Shown here piece by piece: positions 9,346 to 18,150 of a stretch of DNA of 64,000 bases; within the stretch, counting starts at the first letter, position 1; every line of letters starts with the position of its first letter. Origin of the DNA: JAPOVO01 sp026708165 (lineage in GTDB: Bacteria; Chloroflexota; UBA11872; VXNJ01); assembly GCA_965208775.1 (NCBI GenBank), contig OZ242360.1, positions 806,001 to 870,000 of the forward strand, read 5' to 3'. The position numbers and the translations under genes were made by a program. The notes below the pieces were generated by a model, which was not told where the DNA came from, did no database searches, and saw nothing but the letters and a program-made list of their open reading frames with translations.

Positions 9346-10434
9346 ATGCAGTGGTTCGTGGACTTTCTCGGCGAAATCGCAGCCTTCGACCTGGCTGCGG
9401 TTGACCCTCGCATTCAGGCCCCTGTTGCGGTGCTCGCGAGTGTGATTGCCGCCAAACTGTTCGACTGGATCATCACCAGGCTGCTGCTGCGCAGGGCGCC
9501 CAAGACCGAAGGTGACTTCTACAATCGCCTGGTCGAAATCCTCCACAGGCCCGTTTTCCTGCTCGTGTTGCTTGGAGGCTTCGGCGTGGCGGCAAATCTC
9601 CTGGTGCCTGACGGATGGCCAAGAACGATCACTTTCGGAATACTTGGGACGCTGGCTGTGCTGGTCGGACTGACTTTCGCCATTCGATTGAACCAACTAA
9701 CCCTGGAAGGCTTGAGTCGAAACCCGGAGCGTTTCCGCTACGTCGAGCGGCGGACCTTGCCGCTCATTCGGAACTTGAGCAACGTGCTCCTGGCCGGAGT
9801 GGCGGCATACTTCCTGCTGCAGGTCTGGGATCTGGACGTGACGCCCTGGCTTGCCTCGGCGGGAATCCTGGGAATCGTGGTTGGGCTCGGGGCCAGGGAC
9901 ACAGTCGCAAACTTCTTCGCTGGCGTGCTCATCCTCGCCGACGCACCCTACCAGGTTGGGGATTTCATCGTCCTGGATACGGGCGAACGGGGCCAGGTGA
10001 CCCACATCGGACTGCAGAGCACCAGGCTGCTGACCCGCGATGACATAGAGATAACTATTCCGAACGGCGTCATGGGAAACATCAAAGTCATCAACGAAAC
10101 CGGCGGTCCTAACACCAAACACCGCATTCGTGTACGCGTCGCATGTGCCTACGGTTCCGACATCGATCATGTAAAGCAGGTGCTGCTCCAAGTAGCCGAA
10201 GGCCAGGAGCAGGTCTGCCAGGATCCTGAGCCGAGGGTTCGTTTTCGCACCTTCGGTGCATCCGGGCTGGACCTGGAACTGCTGGCTTGGGTGGACGAAC
10301 CGGTCCTTCGGGGACGCGTAACCGACGCGCTGAACACATCGGTTTACCGCCGATTTGCAGACGAACGGATCGAAATCCCCTACTCAAAACAGGATCTCTA
10401 CGTTAAGGAGTTGCCAACACCCTTCGGCGGTTAG
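9346..10434 (+). CDS. MscS-family mechanosensitive ion channel
   Basis: A 362-aa small-conductance mechanosensitive channel type protein. Several N-terminal TM segments are followed by the pore-lining helix region (WLASAGILGIVVGLGARDTVANFFAGVLILAD in positions about 167-198) with the Gly/Ala packing pattern of MscS TM3. The beta domain follows (YQVGDFIVL, GQVTHIGLQSTRLLTRDDIEITIPNG), then the C-terminal alpha/beta vestibule. These channels release osmolytes on hypo-osmotic shock from the inner membrane. ATG start with AGGAGGTGA 4-5 bases upstream, a very strong ribosome site. Confidence 0.92.
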   Translation: MQWFVDFLGEIAAFDLAAVDPRIQAPVAVLASVIAAKLFDWIITRLLLRRAPKTEGDFYNRLVEILHRPVFLLVLLGGFGVAANLLVPDGWPRTITFGILGTLAVLVGLTFAIRLNQLTLEGLSRNPERFRYVERRTLPLIRNLSNVLLAGVAAYFLLQVWDLDVTPWLASAGILGIVVGLGARDTVANFFAGVLILADAPYQVGDFIVLDTGERGQVTHIGLQSTRLLTRDDIEITIPNGVMGNIKVINETGGPNTKHRIRVRVACAYGSDIDHVKQVLLQVAEGQEQVCQDPEPRVRFRTFGASGLDLELLAWVDEPVLRGRVTDALNTSVYRRFADERIEIPYSKQDLYVKELPTPFGG

Positions 10435-10568
10435 CCGGCGATCGGTGGTCGTCGGGCCGGGAATTCGACGCCCCCGATCCGCCAACGCACCCGCGGCCCC
10501 GACCGGCCTTACTGCAATCTGAAATATCGTGTAAGTTGGGCTGGCATGACGCAACCAGGTAAGCAGCC

Positions 10569-11168
10569 ATGAATCAGTTACTGAACACGACCCAAGACAC
10601 GCTCGCCTACGCCCTATGGCCCGCTCGCGAAAAGAGAGCCGTCCTGCGCAACGCCGTTTTGGTGGTCGGCGGTACGCTGGCTATCTGGCTCTCGGCAAAG
10701 ATACAGATCCCGTTCCATCCGGTGCCTCTGACCATGCAGACGTTCGTCATCCTGGCGCTCGGCATGGCCTATGGATATCGGTTGGCCACAGCCACGCTCC
10801 TGCTGTACCTCGCCGAGGGACTGGTCGGCCTTCCCGTGTTCGCCGGAACACCGGAGAAGGGTATTGGGCTCGCTTATATGGCCGGTACGACCGGCGGATA
10901 TCTAATCGGCTTCTTGCTTGCCGCGGCAGCGTGCGGCTGGCTGGCGGACCGTGGATGGGGCAAGAACGTCATTACGACGGCTGCGGCGATGCTGATCGGC
11001 AACGTGATCATCTATATTCCGGGCTTGCTGTGGTTGGCCGCTGTCGTCGGACTCGACAAGCCGATATTCGAATGGGGCCTGACGCCTTTCTTGCTCGGCG
11101 ACTTGACCAAGCTGATTCTCGCCGCTGCGATTCTGCCTGCCCTATGGCGGTTTGTGCGTAAGACTTAG
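10569..11168 (+). CDS. bioY: BioY biotin transporter (ECF S component)
   Basis: A 199-aa membrane protein with six hydrophobic segments. The BioY signature is near the first helix (IPFHPVPLTMQTFVIL, about 47-62), followed by YLAEGLVGLPVFAG and MAGTTGGYLIGFLLAA, all typical of the biotin-binding S subunit. No bioM/bioN energising genes are adjacent, so it may act alone or use a shared ECF module elsewhere. ATG at 10569. The upstream 134 bases hold no gene; no biotin-repressor operator was recognised. Confidence 0.9.
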   Translation: MNQLLNTTQDTLAYALWPAREKRAVLRNAVLVVGGTLAIWLSAKIQIPFHPVPLTMQTFVILALGMAYGYRLATATLLLYLAEGLVGLPVFAGTPEKGIGLAYMAGTTGGYLIGFLLAAAACGWLADRGWGKNVITTAAAMLIGNVIIYIPGLLWLAAVVGLDKPIFEWGLTPFLLGDLTKLILAAAILPALWRFVRKT

Positions 11169-11574
11169 CTGGACGTTGCGCACCGATATCACGCACCCGA
11201 GAGCATCCTCAACTTGGTGCCGACCTGTTGCTAGTTCCACGCCAAGCTAGACCTATCTAATGGCACCCCTCGATGACCATGACGTTCTCAGGGCGGAGAA
11301 GCATCGATTCGTCGTTTTCATTCACGCGAGACATGCAAAGATCAGCCGTCCGAGGCATTCTCTATTTTCTACAGTTTTTACTGTCTAAATTTTGAAAACT
11401 CGAATCGGCGGTGATAGTGTTGAACCGTAGAGACTGATTTAGATATAGGACTATTTAAAGACTCGGCGGAAGGGTGGCGCCAGCCGGCGAACCCTTTGAG
11501 TGGCGCCCCTTGAAAGAGGACTAGCTGACTTGACCGCCGCACCCCATATCGGAAAGGGCGATCTGCCAACGCGA
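11169..11574. other. intergenic region upstream of the suf operon
   Basis: 406 bases without a convincing gene. The right half (about 11330-11460) is much more AT-rich than the surroundings, as expected of a promoter region, and holds the candidate sigma-70 promoter listed separately. A GTG at 11500 could extend SufC upstream by 25 residues, but that extension looks non-coding. Confidence 0.6.
11420..11449 (+). promoter_or_regulatory. candidate suf operon promoter
   Basis: TTGAAC at 11420-11425 and TATAGG at 11444-11449 are separated by 18 bases, in the AT-rich patch upstream of sufC. It fits a sigma-70-type promoter by eye only; no IscR or SufR operator was recognised. Confidence 0.35.
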
Positions 11575-12348
11575 ATGGAAAACTCTAACGGCTACTTGCT
11601 CCAGGTAGAGGACCTTAAGGTCTCCCGCGCCGACCAGGAAATCCTCACAGGCGTGAATCTGTCCGTGCGTCGCGGCGAGGTACATGCTGTGATGGGGCCC
11701 AACGGATCGGGCAAGAGCACGCTCGCGAACACCCTGATGGGAAGCCCCGACTGCGAGATCCTCGGTGGCCGCGTCGTATTCAAAGGCGAAGACGTAACTG
11801 AAGAAGACCCGGACGTCCGCGCCAAGATGGGCATGTTCCTCGCGTTTCAGTATCCCGTGGCGATACCAGGCGTGCCCCTGCACGGCTTTCTGCGGGCGGC
11901 GATCAACTCGCGGCGAGAGCCGGACGACGAAATCCGCGTGCGCGACTTCCGAAGACTTATGATGTCGAAGATGGATCTGGTGGGCATGGACCAGTCCTTC
12001 GCCAGACGCTATCTAAACGAAGGTTTTTCGGGAGGCGAGAAGAAGCGCTCGGAAATTCTCCAGATGGCGGTGCTGGAGCCGGAGCTTGCAATCCTGGACG
12101 AGACCGATTCAGGCCTCGACATCGACGCGCTGCGAACCGTCGCCAACGGCGTCAACACCTTGATGCATCCGGAAATGGGGATTCTGCTGATCACCCATTA
12201 TGAGAGAATTCTTAAATACATAGAGCCAGACTACATCCACGTGTTCGTGGACGGCCGAATAGTTCGGTCGGGAGGCAAGGAACTCGCAATGGAACTGGAA
12301 GAGCGCGGATACGACGAGTATCTCGCCCCGGTGGCGGGAGGGGTATAA
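11575..12348 (+). CDS. sufC: Fe-S cluster assembly ATPase SufC
   Basis: ABC-type ATPase of the SufBCD scaffold that assembles Fe-S clusters in the cytoplasm. From the ATG at 11575 it is 257 aa, the normal SufC length. Visible: Walker A GPNGSGKS (41-48), the SufC-typical FLAFQYPVAIPGV Q-loop stretch, signature SGGEKKRSEILQM, Walker B LAILDETDSGLD, and the H-loop ITHYERIL. A GTG at 11500 opens the same frame earlier but adds residues without family similarity. Six bases separate it from sufB, so the genes are surely co-transcribed. Confidence 0.95.
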   Translation: MENSNGYLLQVEDLKVSRADQEILTGVNLSVRRGEVHAVMGPNGSGKSTLANTLMGSPDCEILGGRVVFKGEDVTEEDPDVRAKMGMFLAFQYPVAIPGVPLHGFLRAAINSRREPDDEIRVRDFRRLMMSKMDLVGMDQSFARRYLNEGFSGGEKKRSEILQMAVLEPELAILDETDSGLDIDALRTVANGVNTLMHPEMGILLITHYERILKYIEPDYIHVFVDGRIVRSGGKELAMELEERGYDEYLAPVAGGV

Positions 12349-12353
12349 AAGAC

Positions 12354-13769
12354 ATGGCGGTCAAAATTGAGGCGCCTGATTACGACGTAAAGTTCGACTA
12401 CAAGTACGGGTTCCACGACAAGGAAGCCGCGGCGTTCAAGACCGAGAAGGGTCTGAGCGAGCAGGTAGTCCGTCAAATCTCGGAAGTGAAGGGCGAGCCC
12501 GACTGGATGCTCGAGTATCGGCTCGACGGTCTCAAGCACTTCCTTGAGCGGCCTATGCCGGAGTGGGGCGCCGATCTCGACGGCATCGACTTCGACGACA
12601 TGTACTACTACGTCAGACCGACCGCCGGCAACGCCGAAGACAACTGGGACGACGTTCCGGAATACATCAAAAACACGTTCGATAAGCTGGGTATTCCCGA
12701 AGCCGAGCAGAAGTTTCTCGCCGGAGTCGGAGCGCAATACGACTCCGAGGTCGTCTATCACAACGTGATCGAGAAGCTCGAAGAGCAGGGCGTGGTATTC
12801 CTCGACATGGACAGCGGCCTCCGCGAGCACCCTGAACTTGTGAAGAAGTACTTCGCCAAGCTCATTCCGGTCAGAGACAACAAGTTTTCGGCGCTAAACA
12901 CCGCTGTATGGAGCGGAGGGAGCTTCGTCTACGTTCCACCCGGGGTCAAGGTGGAAATGCCGCTGCAGGCATACTTCCGCATCAACTCCGAGCGAATGGG
13001 GCAGTTTGAGCGAACGCTCATAATCGCCGACGAAGGCTCCGATGTGCATTACATCGAAGGCTGCACCGCGCCGATCTACGCCACCGACTCGTTGCATTCG
13101 GCCGTCGTCGAGCTGATAGCGTTCGATAACGCGCGAATCCGCTACACCACCATCCAGAACTGGTCCAACAACGTCTACAACCTCGTCACCAAACGCGCCA
13201 GCGCCGGCAAGAACGCATCGGTCGAGTGGATCGACGGCAACATCGGCAGCAAGGTGACCATGAAGTACCCATCGGTCTACCTCATGGGCGAGGGCGCCAG
13301 GGGCGAAATCCTCTCGGTCGCGTACGCCGCCAACGGTCAGCATCAGGACGCCGGAGGCAAGGTCGTGCACGCCGCACCCAACACCAGCTCGACGATCAAG
13401 TCCAAGTCGATAAGCAAAGGCTCCGGCCGCACGAGCTATCGCGGCCTCCTCAAGGTCGAAAAAGACGCGCGGCAGGCCAAGTCGTTCGTCGTCTGCGACG
13501 CCCTGCTTCTCGACGAGGAATGTCGTTCCGACACCTATCCCTACATAGAGATCGAGGAAGACGACACCCAGGTCGGCCACGAAGCCACGGTCAGCAAGAT
13601 CGGCGACGATCAGCTTTTCTATCTGATGAGCAGGGGACTGTCGGAAGTCAAGGCCAGGGCGATAATCGTCACCGGCTTCGTGGAGGAGTTCATCAAAGAG
13701 CTGCCTATGGAATACGCGGTCGAGTTGAACCGCCTCATCGAGCTCGAGATGGAAGGAGCGGTCGGCTAG
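12354..13769 (+). CDS. sufB: Fe-S cluster assembly protein SufB
   Basis: A 471-aa scaffold subunit of SufBC2D. The family core is evident: AVWSGGSFVYVPPGVKVEMPLQAYFRIN (about 182-209), YIEGCTAPIY, WSNNVYNLVTKRA, and the late block SFVVCDALLLDEECRSDTYPYIE carrying conserved Cys residues. It accepts sulfur from SufS/SufU and builds the nascent cluster. It follows sufC by six bases and precedes its paralog sufD by 60 bases. Length and start agree with SufB orthologs. Confidence 0.95.
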   Translation: MAVKIEAPDYDVKFDYKYGFHDKEAAAFKTEKGLSEQVVRQISEVKGEPDWMLEYRLDGLKHFLERPMPEWGADLDGIDFDDMYYYVRPTAGNAEDNWDDVPEYIKNTFDKLGIPEAEQKFLAGVGAQYDSEVVYHNVIEKLEEQGVVFLDMDSGLREHPELVKKYFAKLIPVRDNKFSALNTAVWSGGSFVYVPPGVKVEMPLQAYFRINSERMGQFERTLIIADEGSDVHYIEGCTAPIYATDSLHSAVVELIAFDNARIRYTTIQNWSNNVYNLVTKRASAGKNASVEWIDGNIGSKVTMKYPSVYLMGEGARGEILSVAYAANGQHQDAGGKVVHAAPNTSSTIKSKSISKGSGRTSYRGLLKVEKDARQAKSFVVCDALLLDEECRSDTYPYIEIEEDDTQVGHEATVSKIGDDQLFYLMSRGLSEVKARAIIVTGFVEEFIKELPMEYAVELNRLIELEMEGAVG

Positions 13770-13829
13770 TCGACCGCCCGCCCCGGACCGTCCAGACAAC
13801 AGTGACTCCGAGTAACCGGACTGACCGTC

Positions 13830-15140
13830 GTGTCTGTTGAAGTCGAAGCCCTGAAACCAACCGGCGCTCTTGTAGAAGAGATATCCGCGGCCCAATCCGA
13901 GCCGAAATGGATGCTCGATCTGCGGCTGCGCGCGTGGGAAGAGTACCAACGACTGCCCATGCCGAAGCCCACCGACGAAACATGGCGCCGCACCAACCTG
14001 CGGGGCGTCGATCCGGGAACGTTCAGCGCGTTCGACCACAACGGCTCCAGCGGTGTTCCCGACGTGCCAAGCCTGCTCCCCGCCGACGCTTTCGCCGGCC
14101 GTTTGCTCCACGTCGACTGGCACAGCCGCGATCGCGTGCTCGACAACGGACTGGAGGAGAAGGGAGTGGTCCTCTGCGATCTGCGCACGGCACTCCGAGA
14201 CCACGAGGACCTCGTCAAGCAGTATTTCCTTAACGATGCGCCGGAAACCTCGCTCGCCAAGTTCGAGTCGCTGCACACCGCCCTCTGGTCGGGCGGTACG
14301 CTCGTCTACGTACCGGACGGCGTCGAGGTCGAGTTGCCGCTGCACAGCTTGGCGCGAATGAGCGCCGCCGGCATCTCGACGTTTGCCCACACTCTCGTGA
14401 TTCTCGGATCGAATTCCAGGCTGGATCTCGTCGAGGAAGCCGGATCCGAAACCGCCACCCAGTTGGCCATGAGCAGCTCGATGATCGAAGTCTATCTCCA
14501 CGCGGGCGCTCACCTCGACTATCTGGCCATTCAGGATTGGGGGCTGCACCACGTCGGCTTCAATTCCTGGCGGGCCGTGGTGGAACGCGACGCCACGCTC
14601 AACTACGCCGAAGTCGCTCTGGGCGGCGGCCTCACCAAGACCGTCGTGCAGGCGATCTTCCCGGAACCCGGCTCGGACGCCGAGATTTGGGGACTCTACA
14701 TCTGCAACGGCCGTCAGCACATCGACCACGAAACCCATCAGCACCACATCGGCGACCACACTCAGAGCAATCTGATGTTCAAGGGAGTGCTGAAAGACCG
14801 CGCCCGGTCCGTCTATCACGGAATGATCACGGTCGAGGAGTCCGCCGGCCAGAGTACCTCCTATCAGGCCAACCACAACCTCCTGATGAGCGACTTGGCG
14901 AGAGCCGATTCCATACCCAAGATGGAAATCAAGACCAACGACGTTAGGTGCAAGCATGGCGCCGCCGTCGGAAGGCTCAACGACGACGAGGTCTACTATC
15001 TCCGCACGCGGGGATTCAGTCAGGCCGAAGCCGAAAAGCTGATCGTCCGCGGATTTCTTGAGCCTGTGCTGGCCCGCGTGGTCAGCCAGCCTGTCCGCGA
15101 CGCGCTCGAGTTGACGGTCATGGACCGGGCCGGAGTCTGA
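13830..15140 (+). CDS. sufD: Fe-S cluster assembly protein SufD
   Basis: A 436-aa paralog of SufB completing the SufBC2D complex. Shared core seen: ALWSGGTLVYVPDGVEVELPLHSLARM, then the beta-helix region and ICNGRQHIDHETHQHHIGDHTQSN. The His-rich stretch around 291-303 includes the His found at the SufB-SufD cluster site in this family. The N-terminal helix region begins at the GTG 13830 (TGTCTGTTGAAG context). Sits between sufB and the Rieske gene within the suf operon. Confidence 0.93.
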   Translation: MSVEVEALKPTGALVEEISAAQSEPKWMLDLRLRAWEEYQRLPMPKPTDETWRRTNLRGVDPGTFSAFDHNGSSGVPDVPSLLPADAFAGRLLHVDWHSRDRVLDNGLEEKGVVLCDLRTALRDHEDLVKQYFLNDAPETSLAKFESLHTALWSGGTLVYVPDGVEVELPLHSLARMSAAGISTFAHTLVILGSNSRLDLVEEAGSETATQLAMSSSMIEVYLHAGAHLDYLAIQDWGLHHVGFNSWRAVVERDATLNYAEVALGGGLTKTVVQAIFPEPGSDAEIWGLYICNGRQHIDHETHQHHIGDHTQSNLMFKGVLKDRARSVYHGMITVEESAGQSTSYQANHNLLMSDLARADSIPKMEIKTNDVRCKHGAAVGRLNDDEVYYLRTRGFSQAEAEKLIVRGFLEPVLARVVSQPVRDALELTVMDRAGV

Positions 15141-15144
15141 TCCG

Positions 15145-15462
15145 GTGATTCTCGGCGGACGCTACAACATAGGCCCGGCTGCCGGCGTACCGCCCGGCGA
15201 GTTCGTTGCGGCAAACGCCGGTGGCGAGCTGGTGGCCGTGTTCAACGTTGACGGCGAGTTCTACGCCATCTCCGACACCTGCTCCCACGCCCAGGCGTCG
15301 CTGTCCGAGGGAGATCTTGACGGCTACCAGATAATGTGCCCCCTTCACGGAGCCGAATTCGACGTGCGAACCGGAAAAGCCCTGACTTTTCCGGCAACTT
15401 CTCCCGTCGAGAGCTTCCCGATTGAGGTTGAAGACGGAGACCTGATCGTAACGATCCCCTAG
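15145..15462 (+). CDS. Rieske [2Fe-2S] ferredoxin (NirD/BphF-like) in suf operon
   Basis: A 105-aa single-domain Rieske protein. The two cluster motifs are CSHAQ (C-x-H, about 46-48) and CPLHG (C-x2-H, about 65-68), each on its own loop, with FDVRTGKAL after them as in NirD/HcaC-type ferredoxins. GTG start at 15145, four bases after the sufD stop, so tightly coupled. Within a suf operon it may supply electrons for cluster assembly or simply be a dedicated client; that role is inference. Confidence 0.9.
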   Translation: MILGGRYNIGPAAGVPPGEFVAANAGGELVAVFNVDGEFYAISDTCSHAQASLSEGDLDGYQIMCPLHGAEFDVRTGKALTFPATSPVESFPIEVEDGDLIVTIP

Positions 15463-15477
15463 ATTCGAGGCATTCCG

Positions 15478-16758
15478 ATGGCCGGCAAGACCGCGACCGG
15501 AAAACTCAAAACTCAAGACCATCAGGCGGAAGCGCTCGACGTAGCCGCGGTCCGACGCGATTTCCCTGTTCTCGACCAGACGGTAAACGGCAAGAAGCTC
15601 GTCTACCTCGACAATGCGGCCACTTCGCAAAAGCCCCAATCCGTCATCGATACCTTGACCCGGTACTACGAGGAATACAACTCAAACGTCCACAGGGGCA
15701 TTCACGCGCTCAGCCAGGAAGCGACCGAGCGCTACGAGGAAGCGCGGGGCAAGATCGCTTCCTTTATCGGCGCGGCGTCGGAGCGCGAAATCATCTTCGT
15801 CAAAAACAGCACCGAGGCCATAAACCTCGTTGCCCACAGCTGGGCGCGAAAGTACCTGAAGCCCGGTGACGAGGTGATAACGACCGAGACCGAGCACCAC
15901 AGCAACATCGTCCCCTGGCAGCTTGTGGCCGAGAGCACCGGCGCCAGGTTTCGATACTTGCCCGTACGCGACCACGCCGCTCCGTTCGACATCGACGGAC
16001 TGAGATCGCTCATCAATGACCGCACCAGGCTTGTCGCGGTCACCCACGTATCCAACGTCCTCGGCACGGTCACGCCGGTTGCAGATGTTGCCGAAATGGC
16101 CCACGCCGCGGGCGCCGTTCTGCTCGTGGATGGATCGCAGTCCGCCCCGCACATGCCACTCGATGTCGTCGACCTTGGCGTGGACTTCTTTGCGGTCACC
16201 GGGCACAAGATGCTCGGCCCTACCGGAATAGGATTCCTCTACGCCCGTGAAGAGCTGCTCGACCGAATGGACCCGTTCCTGAGCGGCGGCGACATGATCG
16301 CCACAGTAACCATGCAGGGCGCGACCTGGAACGAGCTTCCATACAAGTTCGAGGCCGGTACCCCGAACATCGCCGACTCCATCGGACTCGGAGCGGCCGT
16401 CGACTATCTCAGCACTCTGGGCATGGATCGCATCGAAGCCCACGAGCGCAAGATATCGGAGTACGCGATCGAACGTCTGCAAGAGATCGACGGGCTTACT
16501 CTCTACGGACCCACCGACGCCTCGCTGAAAGGCGCCGTTTTCTCGTTCAACGTCGACGGCATCCACTCGCACGACGTGGGACAGGTCCTGGACAGCGAGG
16601 GCGTGGCCGTGCGGACGGGCCACCACTGCGCCCAGCCGCTGATGGCCGCCCTGGGCATAGGCTCCGCCGCCCGGGCCAGCGCATATATTTACAACTTCGA
16701 GGAAGAGATCGATACGCTCGTGGACGCGATCCGAAAGACGCAGAAGTTCTTCAGCTGA
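15478..16758 (+). CDS. sufS: cysteine desulfurase SufS
   Basis: Group II PLP-dependent cysteine desulfurase, 426 aa, releasing sulfur from cysteine for SufU and SufBCD. Seen: VYLDNAATSQKP near the N-terminus, TTETEHHSNIVPWQ (PLP-stacking His), the Schiff-base lysine in AVTGHKMLGPTG, and the active-site Cys loop AVRTGHHCAQPLM near the C-terminus. The leader of about 20 polar residues before the conserved DVAAVRRDFP is normal. Separated from sufU by 128 bases that contain a palindromic repeat. Confidence 0.95.
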   Translation: MAGKTATGKLKTQDHQAEALDVAAVRRDFPVLDQTVNGKKLVYLDNAATSQKPQSVIDTLTRYYEEYNSNVHRGIHALSQEATERYEEARGKIASFIGAASEREIIFVKNSTEAINLVAHSWARKYLKPGDEVITTETEHHSNIVPWQLVAESTGARFRYLPVRDHAAPFDIDGLRSLINDRTRLVAVTHVSNVLGTVTPVADVAEMAHAAGAVLLVDGSQSAPHMPLDVVDLGVDFFAVTGHKMLGPTGIGFLYAREELLDRMDPFLSGGDMIATVTMQGATWNELPYKFEAGTPNIADSIGLGAAVDYLSTLGMDRIEAHERKISEYAIERLQEIDGLTLYGPTDASLKGAVFSFNVDGIHSHDVGQVLDSEGVAVRTGHHCAQPLMAALGIGSAARASAYIYNFEEEIDTLVDAIRKTQKFFS

Positions 16759-16803
16759 AATGCTCGACGATTTCTCCATGATGACGCGGATGCCTGCTTA
16801 TCC

Positions 16804-16826
16804 CCCTCTCCCTCGATGGGAGAGGG
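16804..16826. repeat. palindromic dispersed-type repeat between sufS and sufU
   Basis: CCCTCTCCC (16804-16812), loop TCGAT, GGGAGAGGG (16818-16826): a perfect 9-bp stem followed by TTGGGGTGAGGGTG. This text resembles the widespread CCCTCTCCC...GGGAGAGGG intergenic palindromes. As RNA it would form a stable hairpin inside the suf transcript; there is no U-run, so it is not a standard terminator. Confidence 0.7.
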
Positions 16827-16886
16827 TTGGGGTGAGGGTGAAAACGGCGCCTTGCAGGGGAATGACACGGGAGTTCTTCAAGTAGG

Positions 16887-17369
16887 ATGCTCGACGACCT
16901 CTATCGCGAAATAATCCTCGATCACTACCGCTCGCCCATGAACCGCGGTCGGGTCGAGGATCCGGACATCCACGCCGAAGGCAAGAATCCCCTCTGCGGT
17001 GACGAGTTGATCATCACCGCCTCGCTCGAAGACGAGTCCATCCTTGAAATCAAGTTCGACGGCCACGGCTGCTCGATCAGCCAGGCCTCAGCGTCGATGT
17101 TGACCGAGCAGGTCAAAGGCAAGCAACTTACCGAAGCCGAGGATCTGGTGGAACTGATAAAAAGTATGTTCAAGGGCGAGGTCGAGATCGACCCGGACGA
17201 GCTTGGCGATCTGGAGGCCCTGCAGGGAATACGGCGCTATCCCGTTCGGATCAAGTGCGCCACGCTGGCTTGGAACGCGTTGCAGGTGGGCATCGACACG
17301 CACCGAAGCTCGCACGAAGACGCCGAAGCTGCTCCGGAGCTCGCCGTATTTACCGAGCACAGCGTCTAG
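16887..17369 (+). CDS. sufU: SufU-type Fe-S scaffold/sulfur-transfer protein
   Basis: A 160-aa IscU-fold protein. Three conserved Cys are visible in NPLCGDEL, GHGCSIS and RIKCATLAW, and the insertion between the second and third Cys typical of SufU over IscU is present. In SUF systems lacking SufE, SufU takes sulfur from SufS by zinc-dependent exchange. The ATG at 16887 follows a hairpin repeat. The C-terminal 25 residues are variable and acidic. Last recognisable suf gene of the cluster. Confidence 0.93.
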   Translation: MLDDLYREIILDHYRSPMNRGRVEDPDIHAEGKNPLCGDELIITASLEDESILEIKFDGHGCSISQASASMLTEQVKGKQLTEAEDLVELIKSMFKGEVEIDPDELGDLEALQGIRRYPVRIKCATLAWNALQVGIDTHRSSHEDAEAAPELAVFTEHSV

Positions 17370-17427
17370 CTGTCCGTGGACCGCTCGCATCCGACACTGA
17401 CCGCCCCGCAGAAATCCTAGGCTCAGA

Positions 17428-18150
17428 TTGGCTCCCAGATTTCTCCGCGGGGACAAGCTCAAAGCCGTCTTCATCGACCTGGACGACACGCTTTTGGATG
17501 AGACGGCCCACATGCGCGGCGCGTATGGCAGGTCGCTTGACGAGCTTCGCGATCGAGTCTCGCCCGATCAGGCTGCGGCCACCTACCGTGAATACGAATA
17601 CATAGTCAGCGATCTCTTGCGCCGCAACGCGTGGGACGAGCTTGAGCGCGTGCAGCGTTGGGAGGTCGCCCTCCAACGCGCTGGAGTCGAACCTGGCGAC
17701 CTTCCAGTCAAGATATGTGATGGCTACTACCGTCACTACTTCGAAGGCGTCGGCTTTCTACCCGGAGCCGAACGTCTGCTCGACGTCGCTTCCCACTTCG
17801 AGAATTGCCTCATAACGAACGGCGAACACGGCAAGCAGTGGGGCAAGATCAGGAAGATGGACGTCGATTCAAGACTCGACCACGTCCTCGTAAGTGAAGA
17901 CCTGGGTATTTGGAAACCCGATCCGCGAATATTCGAGCGCGCGCTCGAGCTCACTGGCTCCCAGCCTTCTGAGTCCGTCATGATCGGCGACTCGCTTCAT
18001 GCTGACATCGCCGGAGCCGGGCCCATCGGAATCGGTACGATCTGGATCAATCAGTACGGCTACTCCCTGGATGAAGCTACCCACGAGCCGGACGAGATAG
18101 TCACTAATCCCGGCGAAGCCGCCTCGCTGCTAGAGCAAGTCAGCCCATGA
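17428..18150 (+). CDS. HAD family hydrolase
   Basis: A 240-aa haloacid-dehalogenase-type phosphatase. Motif I FIDLDDTLLDE (about 15-25) supplies the nucleophile and acid Asp; motif II ITNG and motif III (a Lys in WKPDPRIFE) follow, then motif IV MIGDSLHADIAGA. The helical cap between about 30 and 105 places it among subfamily I HADs, similar to YjjG/pyrimidine 5'-nucleotidase or 2-haloacid types. Start taken as TTG 17428. Its stop overlaps the next gene by ATGA, so translational coupling with the amidohydrolase is likely. Confidence 0.85.
   Translation: MAPRFLRGDKLKAVFIDLDDTLLDETAHMRGAYGRSLDELRDRVSPDQAAATYREYEYIVSDLLRRNAWDELERVQRWEVALQRAGVEPGDLPVKICDGYYRHYFEGVGFLPGAERLLDVASHFENCLITNGEHGKQWGKIRKMDVDSRLDHVLVSEDLGIWKPDPRIFERALELTGSQPSESVMIGDSLHADIAGAGPIGIGTIWINQYGYSLDEATHEPDEIVTNPGEAASLLEQVSP

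Noticed and set aside
12894..14957. 687-aa antisense frame across sufB and sufD
   Set aside because: Exact antisense of two conserved genes, with repetitive composition and no recognised family.
15682..16779. 365-aa antisense frame over sufS
   Set aside because: Opposite strand of a clearly conserved cysteine desulfurase; low-complexity translation.
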